Below are positions 1 to 6,170 of a DNA stretch of 9,111 nucleotides, piece after piece. The position numbers were made by a program, and so were the translations under genes. Source of the DNA: an uncultured Eubacteriales bacterium (lineage in GTDB: Bacteria; Bacillota; Clostridia; Oscillospirales; Acutalibacteraceae); assembly GCA_900322105.1 (NCBI GenBank), contig ONYV01000064.1, positions 1 to 9,111 of the forward strand. Reading direction: 5' to 3'. The notes below the pieces were generated by a model that saw only the letters and a list, made by a program, of their open reading frames with translations, searched no databases and was not told where the DNA came from. Each line of letters starts with the position of its first letter. Positions within the stretch are counted from its first letter, which is position 1.

Positions 1-770
1 CGACGCCGCCGCTGCCGAGAAAAACCGTTGACGGTACGGTTGACCCCTTTGAAAATCAATTCTCCGCCTTTGTTTTTAAGATTCAGGCAAATATGAATAA
101 AGCCCACAGAGACAGGATCGCCTTTATGCGCATCTGTTCGGGCAAGTATGACAAGCAAATGGAAGTCTATCATGTGCAGGGCGATAAAAAAATGCGCCTG
201 TCACAGCCGCAGCAGCTGATGGCACAGGATCGTGAAGTCATCGAGGAAGCCTATGCAGGCGATATCATCGGCGTGTTTGACCCCGGTATTTTTTCGATCG
301 GTGACACAGTCTGCTCACCGTCCAAAAAAGTCCGCTTTGAAGGTATCCCTACCTTTGCGCCCGAACATTTCGCACAGGTGCGGCTCAAAGACACCATGAA
401 GCGCAAACAATTCGTCAAGGGCATTACGCAGATCGCGCAGGAAGGTGCCATTCAGATCTTCCAGAACCTTGGCGGCGGTATGGAAGAAGTGATTGTCGGC
501 GTTGTCGGCGTATTACAGTTTGAGGTGCTGGAATACCGTCTGAAAAACGAGTATAACGTGGATATCATACTGGAAGGAATGCCGTATGAGCTGATCCGCT
601 GGATCGACAACGAAGGCATCGACCCCAAAAAGCTGAACCTGACATCCGATACCAAACGGATTCAGGATCTGAAAGGAAAACACCTGCTGCTGTTTTCCAG
701 CGAATGGAACATCACATGGGCGCTGGAACATAACAAAGAGTTGGTATTGACAGATTTCAGCAAAAACTGA
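1..770 (+). CDS. prfC: Peptide chain release factor 3, C-terminal part (partial, 5' end outside window)
   Basis: The reading frame is open from base 3 to the TGA at 768-770, giving 255 residues; the true start lies upstream. RF3 is a translational GTPase that releases RF1 or RF2 from the ribosome after peptide release. The fragment matches the second half of RF3 as I know it from E. coli. It has the PLPR linker, then FSAFVFKIQANM followed by HRDRIAFMRICSGKY (domain II), then EEAYAGDIIGVFDPG, GIPTFAPEHF, VRLKDTMKRKQ, GVVGVLQFEVLEYRLKNEYNV and a C-terminal alpha/beta domain. The N-terminal GTP-binding domain (G1-G5) is not in the window, so intactness cannot be judged. EF-G and TetM-like GTPases are less likely because the GVLQFEV and EYNV motifs are typical of RF3. 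A strong terminator begins 7 bases after the stop, so it is the last gene of its transcript. Confidence 0.95.
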   Translation, partial: TPPLPRKTVDGTVDPFENQFSAFVFKIQANMNKAHRDRIAFMRICSGKYDKQMEVYHVQGDKKMRLSQPQQLMAQDREVIEEAYAGDIIGVFDPGIFSIGDTVCSPSKKVRFEGIPTFAPEHFAQVRLKDTMKRKQFVKGITQIAQEGAIQIFQNLGGGMEEVIVGVVGVLQFEVLEYRLKNEYNVDIILEGMPYELIRWIDNEGIDPKKLNLTSDTKRIQDLKGKHLLLFSSEWNITWALEHNKELVLTDFSKN

Positions 771-777
771 TCGTTCT

Positions 778-806
778 CTCCCTGTTGAAAAACAGGGAGT
801 TTTTTT
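778..806 (+). terminator. Rho-independent terminator of prfC
   Basis: A perfect 9-bp stem, CTCCCTGTT with AACAGGGAG, closes on a GAAA tetraloop. It is followed directly by seven T residues (800-806). It starts 7 bases after the prfC stop codon. Confidence 0.95.
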
Positions 807-943
807 GCAAATAATGATAATATACTTATAGTATAATATACAAGCTGTAAATTACTTTACTTGTCATCGTGAATCATAACTATTTGTATAAATCAATATG
901 AATATACTAATTGTATGATATGGAACTGACAGATAAGCGAAAA

Positions 944-974
944 TATACCATTTGTATATATTACAAATGGTATA
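944..974. repeat. Perfect 13-bp inverted repeat, possible operator
   Basis: The left arm TATACCATTTGTA (944-956) and right arm TACAAATGGTATA (962-974) are exact reverse complements around a 5-base TATAT spacer. No T-run follows and neither neighbouring gene ends here, so it is not a terminator. It lies about 95 bases upstream of the extended -10 box of the 1114 gene. A dimeric regulator could bind it, or it could be a remnant of a small repeat. The function is inferred. Confidence 0.6.
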
Positions 975-1069
975 ACAGTATCTTTCGATTTTCTATGTCG
1001 AAATATCGGATTTGTTGTTTTTTGATAAGAAATAGATCGAAGTTTTGTTATACTTTTATGGATAAACTA

Positions 1070-1078
1070 TGTTATAAT
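1070..1078 (+). promoter_or_regulatory. Extended -10 promoter element for the 1114 gene
   Basis: The sequence TGTTATAAT is a consensus TATAAT hexamer (1073-1078) with the TG dinucleotide of an extended -10 promoter. No good -35 box sits 16-18 bases upstream, which extended -10 promoters tolerate. Transcription would start near 1085, leaving a leader of about 29 bases. That leader contains the ribosome binding site AAAGGA (1100-1105), 8 bases before the start codon. Confidence 0.55.
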
Positions 1079-1113
1079 AATAGAACAGTCATTTCACAGA
1101 AAGGAACTTTGCT

Positions 1114-2502
1114 ATGTCTTATCGTCCACATGATCCGTATGATACCGACCCTACTGACCCTTTTCGGAATACCGCTGACGGCTCTGACGGTTCTTTTCAA
1201 GGTACCGGCAGCTTTAACGGACTGGGTTCATATGAAGTACCGAACGATTCGTTTGCTGATACTCAAAGCGAAAACGTCAACCCCCTTTTGCCGAACAGAA
1301 ATTTTACATCTTCGGGCTTTACACAGTCAAACAGCAGCTATGATCCGGACTTGAGCAGTCAATCCGGCACTTCGTCCGACTATGGCACACTGAACAGCGA
1401 TTGGAACAGCAGTTGGAGCGGCAATACATCCGCACCGGACACGTCCGACACGGTGGGCAGTCCGTCAATTTTTTCGTCTGATAACAGCATCCATACATCT
1501 CAACATAACGACTATTTTTCATCGGTCAATGCAGGCAGTCCGCCCGAAGATCCGCCTTCACCGAGTTTTAACTATACCAGAATACAGCCCGACAGCACAC
1601 GGTTTGACGATGCCCACGGCAACGCTCATATACTGACCACGGAAGATTTTACGCCGAGCGATCAACAGATCACACGCAAACGCAAGAAAAAAGTGGGCGA
1701 TCTGATCGGGTCGATCATATCGGCTGTTTTTGTGGGTGCTTTTATTTATGTTGCCAGGAGTAATTTTGTCTTTCAGGGACAATCGAAAACGATGATGGAC
1801 ATCATCACATGGGGTTTTGGTATCATCATAGGGCTGTTCGTGATCGGAAACACCATTTCCCTGATCAGGTTCAACGCTCATCCGACAGACAAGCGCTATT
1901 ACCGCAGAGAAGCGCATCAGGCGGTATGGAGATCCCGACACGCAGAGAGAGTGCGCAGAAACGAAGCGAGGAATGTCGTCAGCGCAGCGCTTGGCGCAGC
2001 GGACAGCTATGGTACGTCCCGACGTGCAGGAAATACAAAGATGTACAAGTCTGTAGCAAAAATGAGTGCGCTGATCGGTCTGGTGATGCTGATCATCGGC
2101 GGATCACTTATAGTGTGGACAGTGATCAAACAGCAGGAAAATGACGAATTTATGAAACACAGCATAGAGATCAGCGCAGAAGTCGTGAGTGTGCGACAGC
2201 AACGCAGCACCAGCCGCAAAAAGAAAAGAATCACTTATTCATACTATGCCATTGTGGATTATGAATATGAGGGAACGATCTATCGCAGAGGGGAGTTCAA
2301 GGTGAACAGCAGCACAAAAGAAGGTTCAAATATTACGGTCTATATTGACCCGAACAATCCCGGTGACTGCCGATTACCTGAAAATCTGAATTTCCTTAAT
2401 TACTTAGGCTATCTGCCGCTCATCGTCATGGGAGGAGCTATCTTGGTTTTCTCCGTCAGCAGCCTTATCAAAGAAAAACGCAGAAGCGCACAGCTTGCTT
2501 AG
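1114..2502 (+). CDS. Membrane protein with disordered N-terminus and DUF3592-like domain
   Basis: This 462-residue protein is not one I can name. Residues 1-185 are low complexity, rich in Ser, Asn, Asp, Thr and Gly, with no signal peptide, so this part is probably cytoplasmic. A basic cluster RKRKKK (188-193) precedes hydrophobic helices at about 197-214 and 228-251. A strongly basic, Arg-rich linker follows (252-316), then helices at about 318-338 and 429-452. Between the last two helices lies a soluble segment (about 350-425): EISAEVVSVRQQ, then YSYYAIVDYEYEGTIYRRGEF, then GSNITVYIDPNNPGDCRL. This is the typical pattern of DUF3592 proteins, in which a beta-rich domain sits between two helices. 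The ATG at 1114 has AAAGGA 8 bases upstream. It appears to be monocistronic. The biochemical role is unknown, and the long polar N-terminus is unusual for a DUF3592 protein. Confidence 0.85.
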   Translation: MSYRPHDPYDTDPTDPFRNTADGSDGSFQGTGSFNGLGSYEVPNDSFADTQSENVNPLLPNRNFTSSGFTQSNSSYDPDLSSQSGTSSDYGTLNSDWNSSWSGNTSAPDTSDTVGSPSIFSSDNSIHTSQHNDYFSSVNAGSPPEDPPSPSFNYTRIQPDSTRFDDAHGNAHILTTEDFTPSDQQITRKRKKKVGDLIGSIISAVFVGAFIYVARSNFVFQGQSKTMMDIITWGFGIIIGLFVIGNTISLIRFNAHPTDKRYYRREAHQAVWRSRHAERVRRNEARNVVSAALGAADSYGTSRRAGNTKMYKSVAKMSALIGLVMLIIGGSLIVWTVIKQQENDEFMKHSIEISAEVVSVRQQRSTSRKKKRITYSYYAIVDYEYEGTIYRRGEFKVNSSTKEGSNITVYIDPNNPGDCRLPENLNFLNYLGYLPLIVMGGAILVFSVSSLIKEKRRSAQLA

Positions 2503-2504
2503 GG

Positions 2505-2534
2505 CTGACTTCCTCTAAACTTTCAAATTATTAG
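2505..2534 (+). promoter_or_regulatory. Weak candidate promoter for the structured RNA
   Basis: CTGACT (2505-2510) and TATTAG (2529-2534), separated by 18 bases, each match four of six consensus positions. Initiation would be near 2541. The match is weak; the RNA could instead be processed from read-through of the upstream gene, because no terminator lies between that gene's stop and 2692. Confidence 0.2.
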
Positions 2535-2738
2535 ACTTCCTCGGGAACTGGAGAAGTGCCGTATTACGCAGGATATTTTGTGTCGGGCGAAGCGTCTCGA
2601 GTGCAGCACTACTTGGTGTAATGCAAGGGAGAGACACAAAGCCCGGCGCAGAAGAGACAAGTAAGACGGTGCTTCGGAAGTTTATCGTAAGAAATTACCG
2701 CATAACCACTTTTTGAGTGTGTTATGCGGTAATTTTTT
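2532..2738 (+). ncRNA. Candidate structured non-coding RNA (rod-like fold plus terminator)
   Basis: Hand folding gives a continuous rod. Stem 1 is 2532-2540 with 2676-2684 (9 pairs, one G-U). A 12-base bulge follows (2541-2552). Stem 2 is 2553-2567 with 2661-2675 (14 of 15 paired). An internal loop of 8 and 7 bases follows. Stem 3 is 2576-2588 with 2641-2653 (13 pairs, three G-U). An inner stem GTCTC/GAGAC (2594-2598 with 2631-2635) leads to an apical hairpin at 2603-2624. The terminator at 2692-2738 follows directly and points the same way. No protein frame is supported here. The length of about 200 bases and the rod interrupted by bulges recall 6S RNA, but I cannot recognise its conserved sequence, so no family is assigned. 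It could also be a structured 3' UTR of the 1114 gene or the inside of an inverted-repeat element. Confidence 0.45.
2692..2738 (+). terminator. Strong Rho-independent terminator
   Basis: Bases 2692-2706 pair perfectly with 2721-2735 (15 bp, core ACCGCATAAC). One bulged T follows, then a further 4-bp stem CACT/AGTG closing on TTTTG. Six T residues at 2733-2738 follow the core, and the first three are in the stem. On the minus strand only three T residues follow, so the terminator acts mainly on plus-strand transcripts. It lies 190 bases after the 1114 gene. Confidence 0.85.
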
Positions 2739-2800
2739 GACTATGCAGTAAAGTGAGCCGTGATGAATTGTCATGCTATGAGGAAGTAAGCCCAAAGCAG

Positions 2801-2963
2801 GCGGCAAGCTGCCGCTCCCGATTGTTGTACCGGCGGTGTTCTTTCTTCGCAGCGCCGCCGCTACAATGTGCAATGAATGTGCTTTGCAAGTTCATAGCGT
2901 AAGGGAACGACAAAATAACTCCAAACTCCAAACTCATACAAATCAGGTGCGGCAGCTTGCCGC
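2801..2963. repeat. GC-rich inverted-repeat segment
   Basis: GCGGCAAGCTGCCGC at 2801-2815 is repeated exactly in inverted orientation at 2949-2963. Similarity continues inward for about 10 more bases in imperfect form (TCCCGATT versus ACCTGATT). Each arm is itself a hairpin. Between them lies another stem, 2825-2836 with 2855-2866 (11 of 12 pairs, 18-base loop). There is also a 7-bp tandem repeat of AACTCCA, just under three copies, at 2917-2936. The segment starts two bases after the preceding inverted-repeat element and ends 12 bases before the stop of the transpeptidase gene. No coding frame is supported. It may be a dispersed intergenic repeat and may help stop minus-strand transcripts, although no proper T-run is seen. 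Confidence 0.55.
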
Positions 2964-2975
2964 CGGTGATTCCAC

Positions 2976-4391
2976 TCAAGGGAGCGCAGGCTCTGCGCCT
3001 GCGCCTGTGCTTGCGCTTGCGAGAATTTGGTTCATGGCTTCTACGGCTTCGCTGCTGCCGTTTTCGGCTTGTTCGAGAATGATCGAGAAAGCATAGGGGC
3101 AGTCTTCGCTGAGGAGAAAGCCTGTGAACCATGCGTGGGCAACGTCGCCGTTGTCGCTGATCTCGGCAGTGCCTGTTTTGCCGCAGACGCGGAAGGTGTC
3201 GTTCAGGTTGTAGGTAGAAGCGGTGTATTCCATCATATCACGCAGCTGGTCTGCAACGGACTTTTCCATCATCGGCGTACCGAGGGTAGTGGTGTTTTTT
3301 GTGATGGGACCCATCGACTGAATGAAATACGGCATAACAGGCGTTCCGCCGTTTGCGACAGCGGCGCTGATCATCGCCATGTTGACAGGCGTTTCCAGAA
3401 CCGTATATTGTCCGACGCCCGACCATGCAAGCTCGTTTTCGGAAGCGTCATCCACCTTGTAAACACTGTCGGCGGTGACGATGCCGTCAAAGGTGATGTC
3501 GTGGTTAAAGCCCATCTGTTCGGCATAGGAAGTCATTTTGTCTTTTCCGAGGGCAACGGATAATTTGGCAAAGAAGATATTGCAGGACTTTGCCAGTGCT
3601 TCTGTGAGGTCAATGTGACCGTGGGGCGTATGCTGAAAGCAAGTGACAGGTTTGCCGCCGATGGTGTCTGTTCCACGGCAGTCAAAGGCGCTTTTGGAGA
3701 TATCGGGGATCTCGCTGACGGCTGCTGCTGCTGTGACGATCTTGAAAGTAGAGCCGGGAGGATAAGACGCAGAGAGCGCACGGTTCAGATAAGCGCCGTC
3801 ATATTTATCGTTTGTTTCGATATCGTAGGGTACATTCTGCGGATCATAGGTGGGTGTGCTGACCATGCAGATGATCTCACCTGTTTTGTAATTATAGATA
3901 AATACAGCGCCCTTGTAGCTGCCCAGCGCTTTGAGGGCGGCTTTCTGGATACGGCTGTCAATGGTGAGCGTTACATCGTTGCCGATGATGTCGATCTCGT
4001 TTTTGTTGTCCATCATGGTCGGCAGACCAAGCCCGAAAAGAAAGTCACCGTTAAATTCAAAGCTCGTGAGCGAGGAACGGTAGACCGTTTGTATGGCGGT
4101 AGCGATATTGACAGAGTTGTCACCGACAATGTGCAGACACGCCATGCGTGTTTCTTCGTCTTCGTTATAATATCGCTTTTCGTTGATGCTCTGCGCTAAG
4201 ATCACGCCGTTGCGGTCGATGATCTTTCCGGCATATTCGAGCTGATCGTGTTCGGGCAGGTGACGGTTCATGGGAGAAGCAACCCATTCTTTGGTATGTA
4301 AGGTCAGATTGACGGTATGATACACCAGACCTGCAAAAAATGCCAGCGTCAGGATCAGTATCATGACCGATCGTGAACCGATTTTTTTCAT
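2976..4391 (-). CDS. pbpA: Class B penicillin-binding protein, PbpA-type transpeptidase
   Basis: This 471-residue protein crosslinks peptidoglycan stem peptides outside the membrane. One N-terminal helix (about 8-28) anchors it. A short dimerisation-type domain follows (about 35-135, with AGKIIDRNGVILA). The transpeptidase domain carries all three active-site motifs: STFK at 214-217 (catalytic Ser214, in YPPGSTFK), SCN at 269-271, and KTG at 405-407 (VCGKTGTAE). The length and short N-terminal part fit the PbpA group next to rodA, rather than FtsI or PBP2 of 600 or more residues. The ATG has AGAAAGGAG 6 bases upstream. It lies 56 bases downstream of the FHA-SEDS gene on the same strand, so it is probably co-transcribed and forms a SEDS/PBP pair with it. 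The last residues (ASASTGAGAEPALP) come from a short GC-rich hexamer-like repeat and are probably an unconserved tail. Confidence 0.95.
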   Translation of the reverse strand: MKKIGSRSVMILILTLAFFAGLVYHTVNLTLHTKEWVASPMNRHLPEHDQLEYAGKIIDRNGVILAQSINEKRYYNEDEETRMACLHIVGDNSVNIATAIQTVYRSSLTSFEFNGDFLFGLGLPTMMDNKNEIDIIGNDVTLTIDSRIQKAALKALGSYKGAVFIYNYKTGEIICMVSTPTYDPQNVPYDIETNDKYDGAYLNRALSASYPPGSTFKIVTAAAAVSEIPDISKSAFDCRGTDTIGGKPVTCFQHTPHGHIDLTEALAKSCNIFFAKLSVALGKDKMTSYAEQMGFNHDITFDGIVTADSVYKVDDASENELAWSGVGQYTVLETPVNMAMISAAVANGGTPVMPYFIQSMGPITKNTTTLGTPMMEKSVADQLRDMMEYTASTYNLNDTFRVCGKTGTAEISDNGDVAHAWFTGFLLSEDCPYAFSIILEQAENGSSEAVEAMNQILASASTGAGAEPALP

Positions 4392-4447
4392 AGCGCACTC
4401 CTTTCTGATTCTGAATGCAAAGGCGCTGAAGATTCAGACGGAAAATA

Positions 4448-6139
4448 TTATGCGGAAGGATTTTTCGGCGGTGTGAGTTTTTTTGGCTTTACCTGAGAGT
4501 ACGTCCTTTCGTCAGCCGCCTTGATAAAGGAAAGCAGTCCCCAGCAGGCGATCATACTGGAACCGCCGTAGCTGAGAAACGGCAGGGTAACACCTGTCAG
4601 CGGCAGGATATCGGTGACACCGAAGATATTCAGCGCCGCCTGAAAGACCAACAGTCCGCCTGCGGTACAGGCGGCGATGGAATAAAAAGCGGAGCGGCTG
4701 CGTGTGGACACGCCTCGTGCATAGATCATAAAACCGCCGATAACAGCAGCCATCATCAGCGCCGTGATGAGTCCCATTTCTTCGCTGATGAGCCCAAAGA
4801 CGAGGTCGCTTTCAGAGGCAAACACATACTGTAAAAAGCCTTTGGTCAGTCCAAGCCCGAAAGCGCCGCCGCTTGCGCTGCAAATGAAAGCATTTACCTG
4901 CTGATAACCTGCGGCGTTGGCATATTCCCAGACATGACCCCATGCCTGAAAACGTTCGGCGATATAGGGTTTGAAAGTGAGGATCAGCACAACGCCCAGA
5001 ACGGCGGCAGCGATCGCCAGAATGACGGTCTTGAAGTTGCCCGAGCGCATAAAGGCGATGGCTAAGAAGGTGACGAAAAAGATCAGCGCCGTGCCGAAAT
5101 CGCTCATCAAAAAGAACATTCCGATGCAGATGCCGACAAAGAGGATGAAGCCGAAGAGATTCTTTTTGGTTTGCAGGTGGTCGAGGGTGGATGCGCCGAC
5201 AAATATCAGGGCGATCTTGACAAATTCAGAGGGCTGAACGGACACAGGACCGATGAGGATCCAGTTTTTTGCGCCGTTGATGTTTTTTCCGATGAGCAGC
5301 GTCAGACCGAGCAGCAAAACCGCAACGCCGTAGATGATGATACGCCATTTCATCACACGGTCGGGAATGCCGATGAACCAGATCATAAAGCAGTAAAAGA
5401 CGATGCCGATGCACAGGGCGACAAGCTGAGTATATGCCTGTTTGGGGTCGTGCAGGGCATTGACGATGATGCCCGTACCCGACAGCATCAGCGCCAGCGC
5501 TTCCAGTTCAAAGCTCTTTCGGGAGAGCTTTTTGACAGAGAACTGATAAAAGCCCCATAGAATGGCGGTGAAGATCAATGCATGAGGAAACGCCTGCATA
5601 CTGCCCGAATAGATCGCACCCTCCACCGTGAGGACGATGATGAGGGTCGTAATCAGCGACAGAATGGCGGAGCAGGAGCTTGCTTTTGGCGGAGAAACGG
5701 GTTTTATCTTGCGGCGCTGCGTGGTATCGAGCGGCGCATCTGCACGGTTGAGGGTGAGGGTGGTCGTGCCGACGGTGATCTTGTCGCCGACAAAGATCGG
5801 GTGACGTCCGCTTACCTTGCGGTTGTTGACATACACACCCGATTTTGAGCCTGTATCGGTAATGAACCATCCGGCTTCTCTTCTGAGCAAAACGGCATGA
5901 TCTCTGGAAACGGTGATGTCGGGGATGCAGATATCCGAGCCTTTGCTTCTGCCGAGCGTATTTTCCCAGAAAAGGACAGGATAGCGGACATTGTTCAGTT
6001 CATCATCAAGGACGATGAGAGCGTGTTCTTCCCGCCTGCCCGAACGCAGCGCACGAAAACAAAGAATGATGATGATGAGCATCAGCAGCGGCGTGGCAAG
6101 GCGGAACACAAAGGCGATCATTTCTCCGATATTACTCAA
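4448..6139 (-). CDS. FHA domain fused to FtsW/RodA/SpoVE-family (SEDS) glycosyltransferase
   Basis: SEDS proteins polymerise lipid II into glycan strands with a class B PBP partner. In this 563-residue protein an N-terminal helix (about 8-29) is followed by the basic stretch RSGRREEH, then an FHA domain (about 40-132). Its phosphothreonine-binding signatures are GRS at 63-65, SRDH at 78-81 and the SGVYVNN loop at 100-106. A linker to about 155 leads into the ten-helix-type SEDS domain. Landmarks are QPSEFVKIALI (302-312), MSDFGTAL (345-352), the SASGGAFGLG loop (421-430), ESD at 453-455 with Asp455 in the place of the essential Asp, and LPLTGVTLPFLSYGGSS (512-528). The topology puts FHA in the cytoplasm. 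The start is TTG at 6137-6139: a stop codon lies two codons upstream in frame, and GAAAGGAG sits 9 bases before it. Whether it is closer to RodA or FtsW is unclear; the PbpA-type partner favours RodA. Confidence 0.93.
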   Translation of the reverse strand: MSNIGEMIAFVFRLATPLLMLIIIILCFRALRSGRREEHALIVLDDELNNVRYPVLFWENTLGRSKGSDICIPDITVSRDHAVLLRREAGWFITDTGSKSGVYVNNRKVSGRHPIFVGDKITVGTTTLTLNRADAPLDTTQRRKIKPVSPPKASSCSAILSLITTLIIVLTVEGAIYSGSMQAFPHALIFTAILWGFYQFSVKKLSRKSFELEALALMLSGTGIIVNALHDPKQAYTQLVALCIGIVFYCFMIWFIGIPDRVMKWRIIIYGVAVLLLGLTLLIGKNINGAKNWILIGPVSVQPSEFVKIALIFVGASTLDHLQTKKNLFGFILFVGICIGMFFLMSDFGTALIFFVTFLAIAFMRSGNFKTVILAIAAAVLGVVLILTFKPYIAERFQAWGHVWEYANAAGYQQVNAFICSASGGAFGLGLTKGFLQYVFASESDLVFGLISEEMGLITALMMAAVIGGFMIYARGVSTRSRSAFYSIAACTAGGLLVFQAALNIFGVTDILPLTGVTLPFLSYGGSSMIACWGLLSFIKAADERTYSQVKPKKLTPPKNPSA

Positions 6140-6148
6140 AGCATTTCA

Positions 6149-6156
6149 CTCCTTTC
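6149..6156 (-). promoter_or_regulatory. Ribosome binding site that fixes the TTG start of the FHA-SEDS gene
   Basis: On the minus strand GAAAGGAG ends 9 bases before the TTG at 6139-6137. The next in-frame ATG is six codons further in, about 27 bases from this site, which is too far. An out-of-frame ATG at 6144-6142 is only 4 bases from the site and opens a two-codon frame (ATG CTT TGA) whose stop overlaps the TTG. Confidence 0.7.
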
Positions 6157-6170
6157 GTGAAGGTGATAGT

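Larger units (their letters stand above)
807..1113. other. AT-rich intergenic region without a supported gene
   Basis: This stretch separates the prfC terminator from the next gene. It is much more AT-rich than either neighbour. It holds a small palindrome (ATACT-TAT-AGTAT, 823-835), several copies of an ATTTGTATA-like word (882-890, 950-958, and a variant near 910-916), the perfect inverted repeat at 944-974, a looser TTTCGA/TCGAAA inverted pair at 983-1003, and an extended -10 box at 1070-1078. A possible frame starting at 911 runs into the next gene out of frame; it lacks a ribosome binding site and reads like translated AT-rich DNA. I see no tRNA or other RNA gene. Confidence 0.6.
2496..2799. 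repeat. Segment bounded by 20-bp imperfect inverted repeats (MITE-like candidate)
   Basis: Bases 2496-2515 and the reverse complement of 2780-2799 agree at 18 of 20 positions: TGCTT(A/T)GGGCT(G/T)ACTTCCTC. The left arm overlaps the TAG stop of the upstream gene (2500-2502). The enclosed ~304 bp has no credible reading frame and carries the rod-like fold and terminator annotated separately. The size and terminal inverted repeats resemble a miniature inverted-repeat element, but I see no clear target-site duplication. The arms could alternatively be the base of a very long RNA or DNA hairpin. The repeats are seen directly; mobility is inferred. Confidence 0.45.

Noticed and set aside
911..1354. 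A 147-codon plus-strand frame overlapping the start of the 1114 gene
   Set aside because: It has no ribosome binding site, begins in AT-rich intergenic DNA, and its second half is an out-of-frame shadow of the 1114 gene, which has a good AAAGGA site and coherent domains.
2561..2640. Alternative pseudoknot pairing (2561-2569 with 2616-2624, and 2577-2584 with 2633-2640)
   Set aside because: These pairings are possible but compete with the longer nested rod, which uses more pairs over the same bases; kept only as an alternative fold to test by covariation.
2785..2975. CRISPR-like array
   Set aside because: The repeats are inverted or 7-bp tandem, not regularly spaced direct repeats with unique spacers, and no cas gene is present.
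2836..3132. Short frames on both strands in the gap next to the transpeptidase stop
   Set aside because: They are driven by the GC-rich hairpins and the antisense of the PBP tail, with no ribosome binding site or recognisable product.
3027..4199. Plus-strand frames of 178 and 194 codons opposite the transpeptidase gene
   Set aside because: They are antisense shadows of a gene with all three active-site motifs intact, and show no domains or ribosome binding sites of note.
4410..4438. 7-bp inverted repeat TCTGAAT/ATTCAGA between the FHA-SEDS and PBP genes as a terminator
   Set aside because: The 15-base loop is long, the stem is short and there is no T-run; co-transcription remains the better reading.
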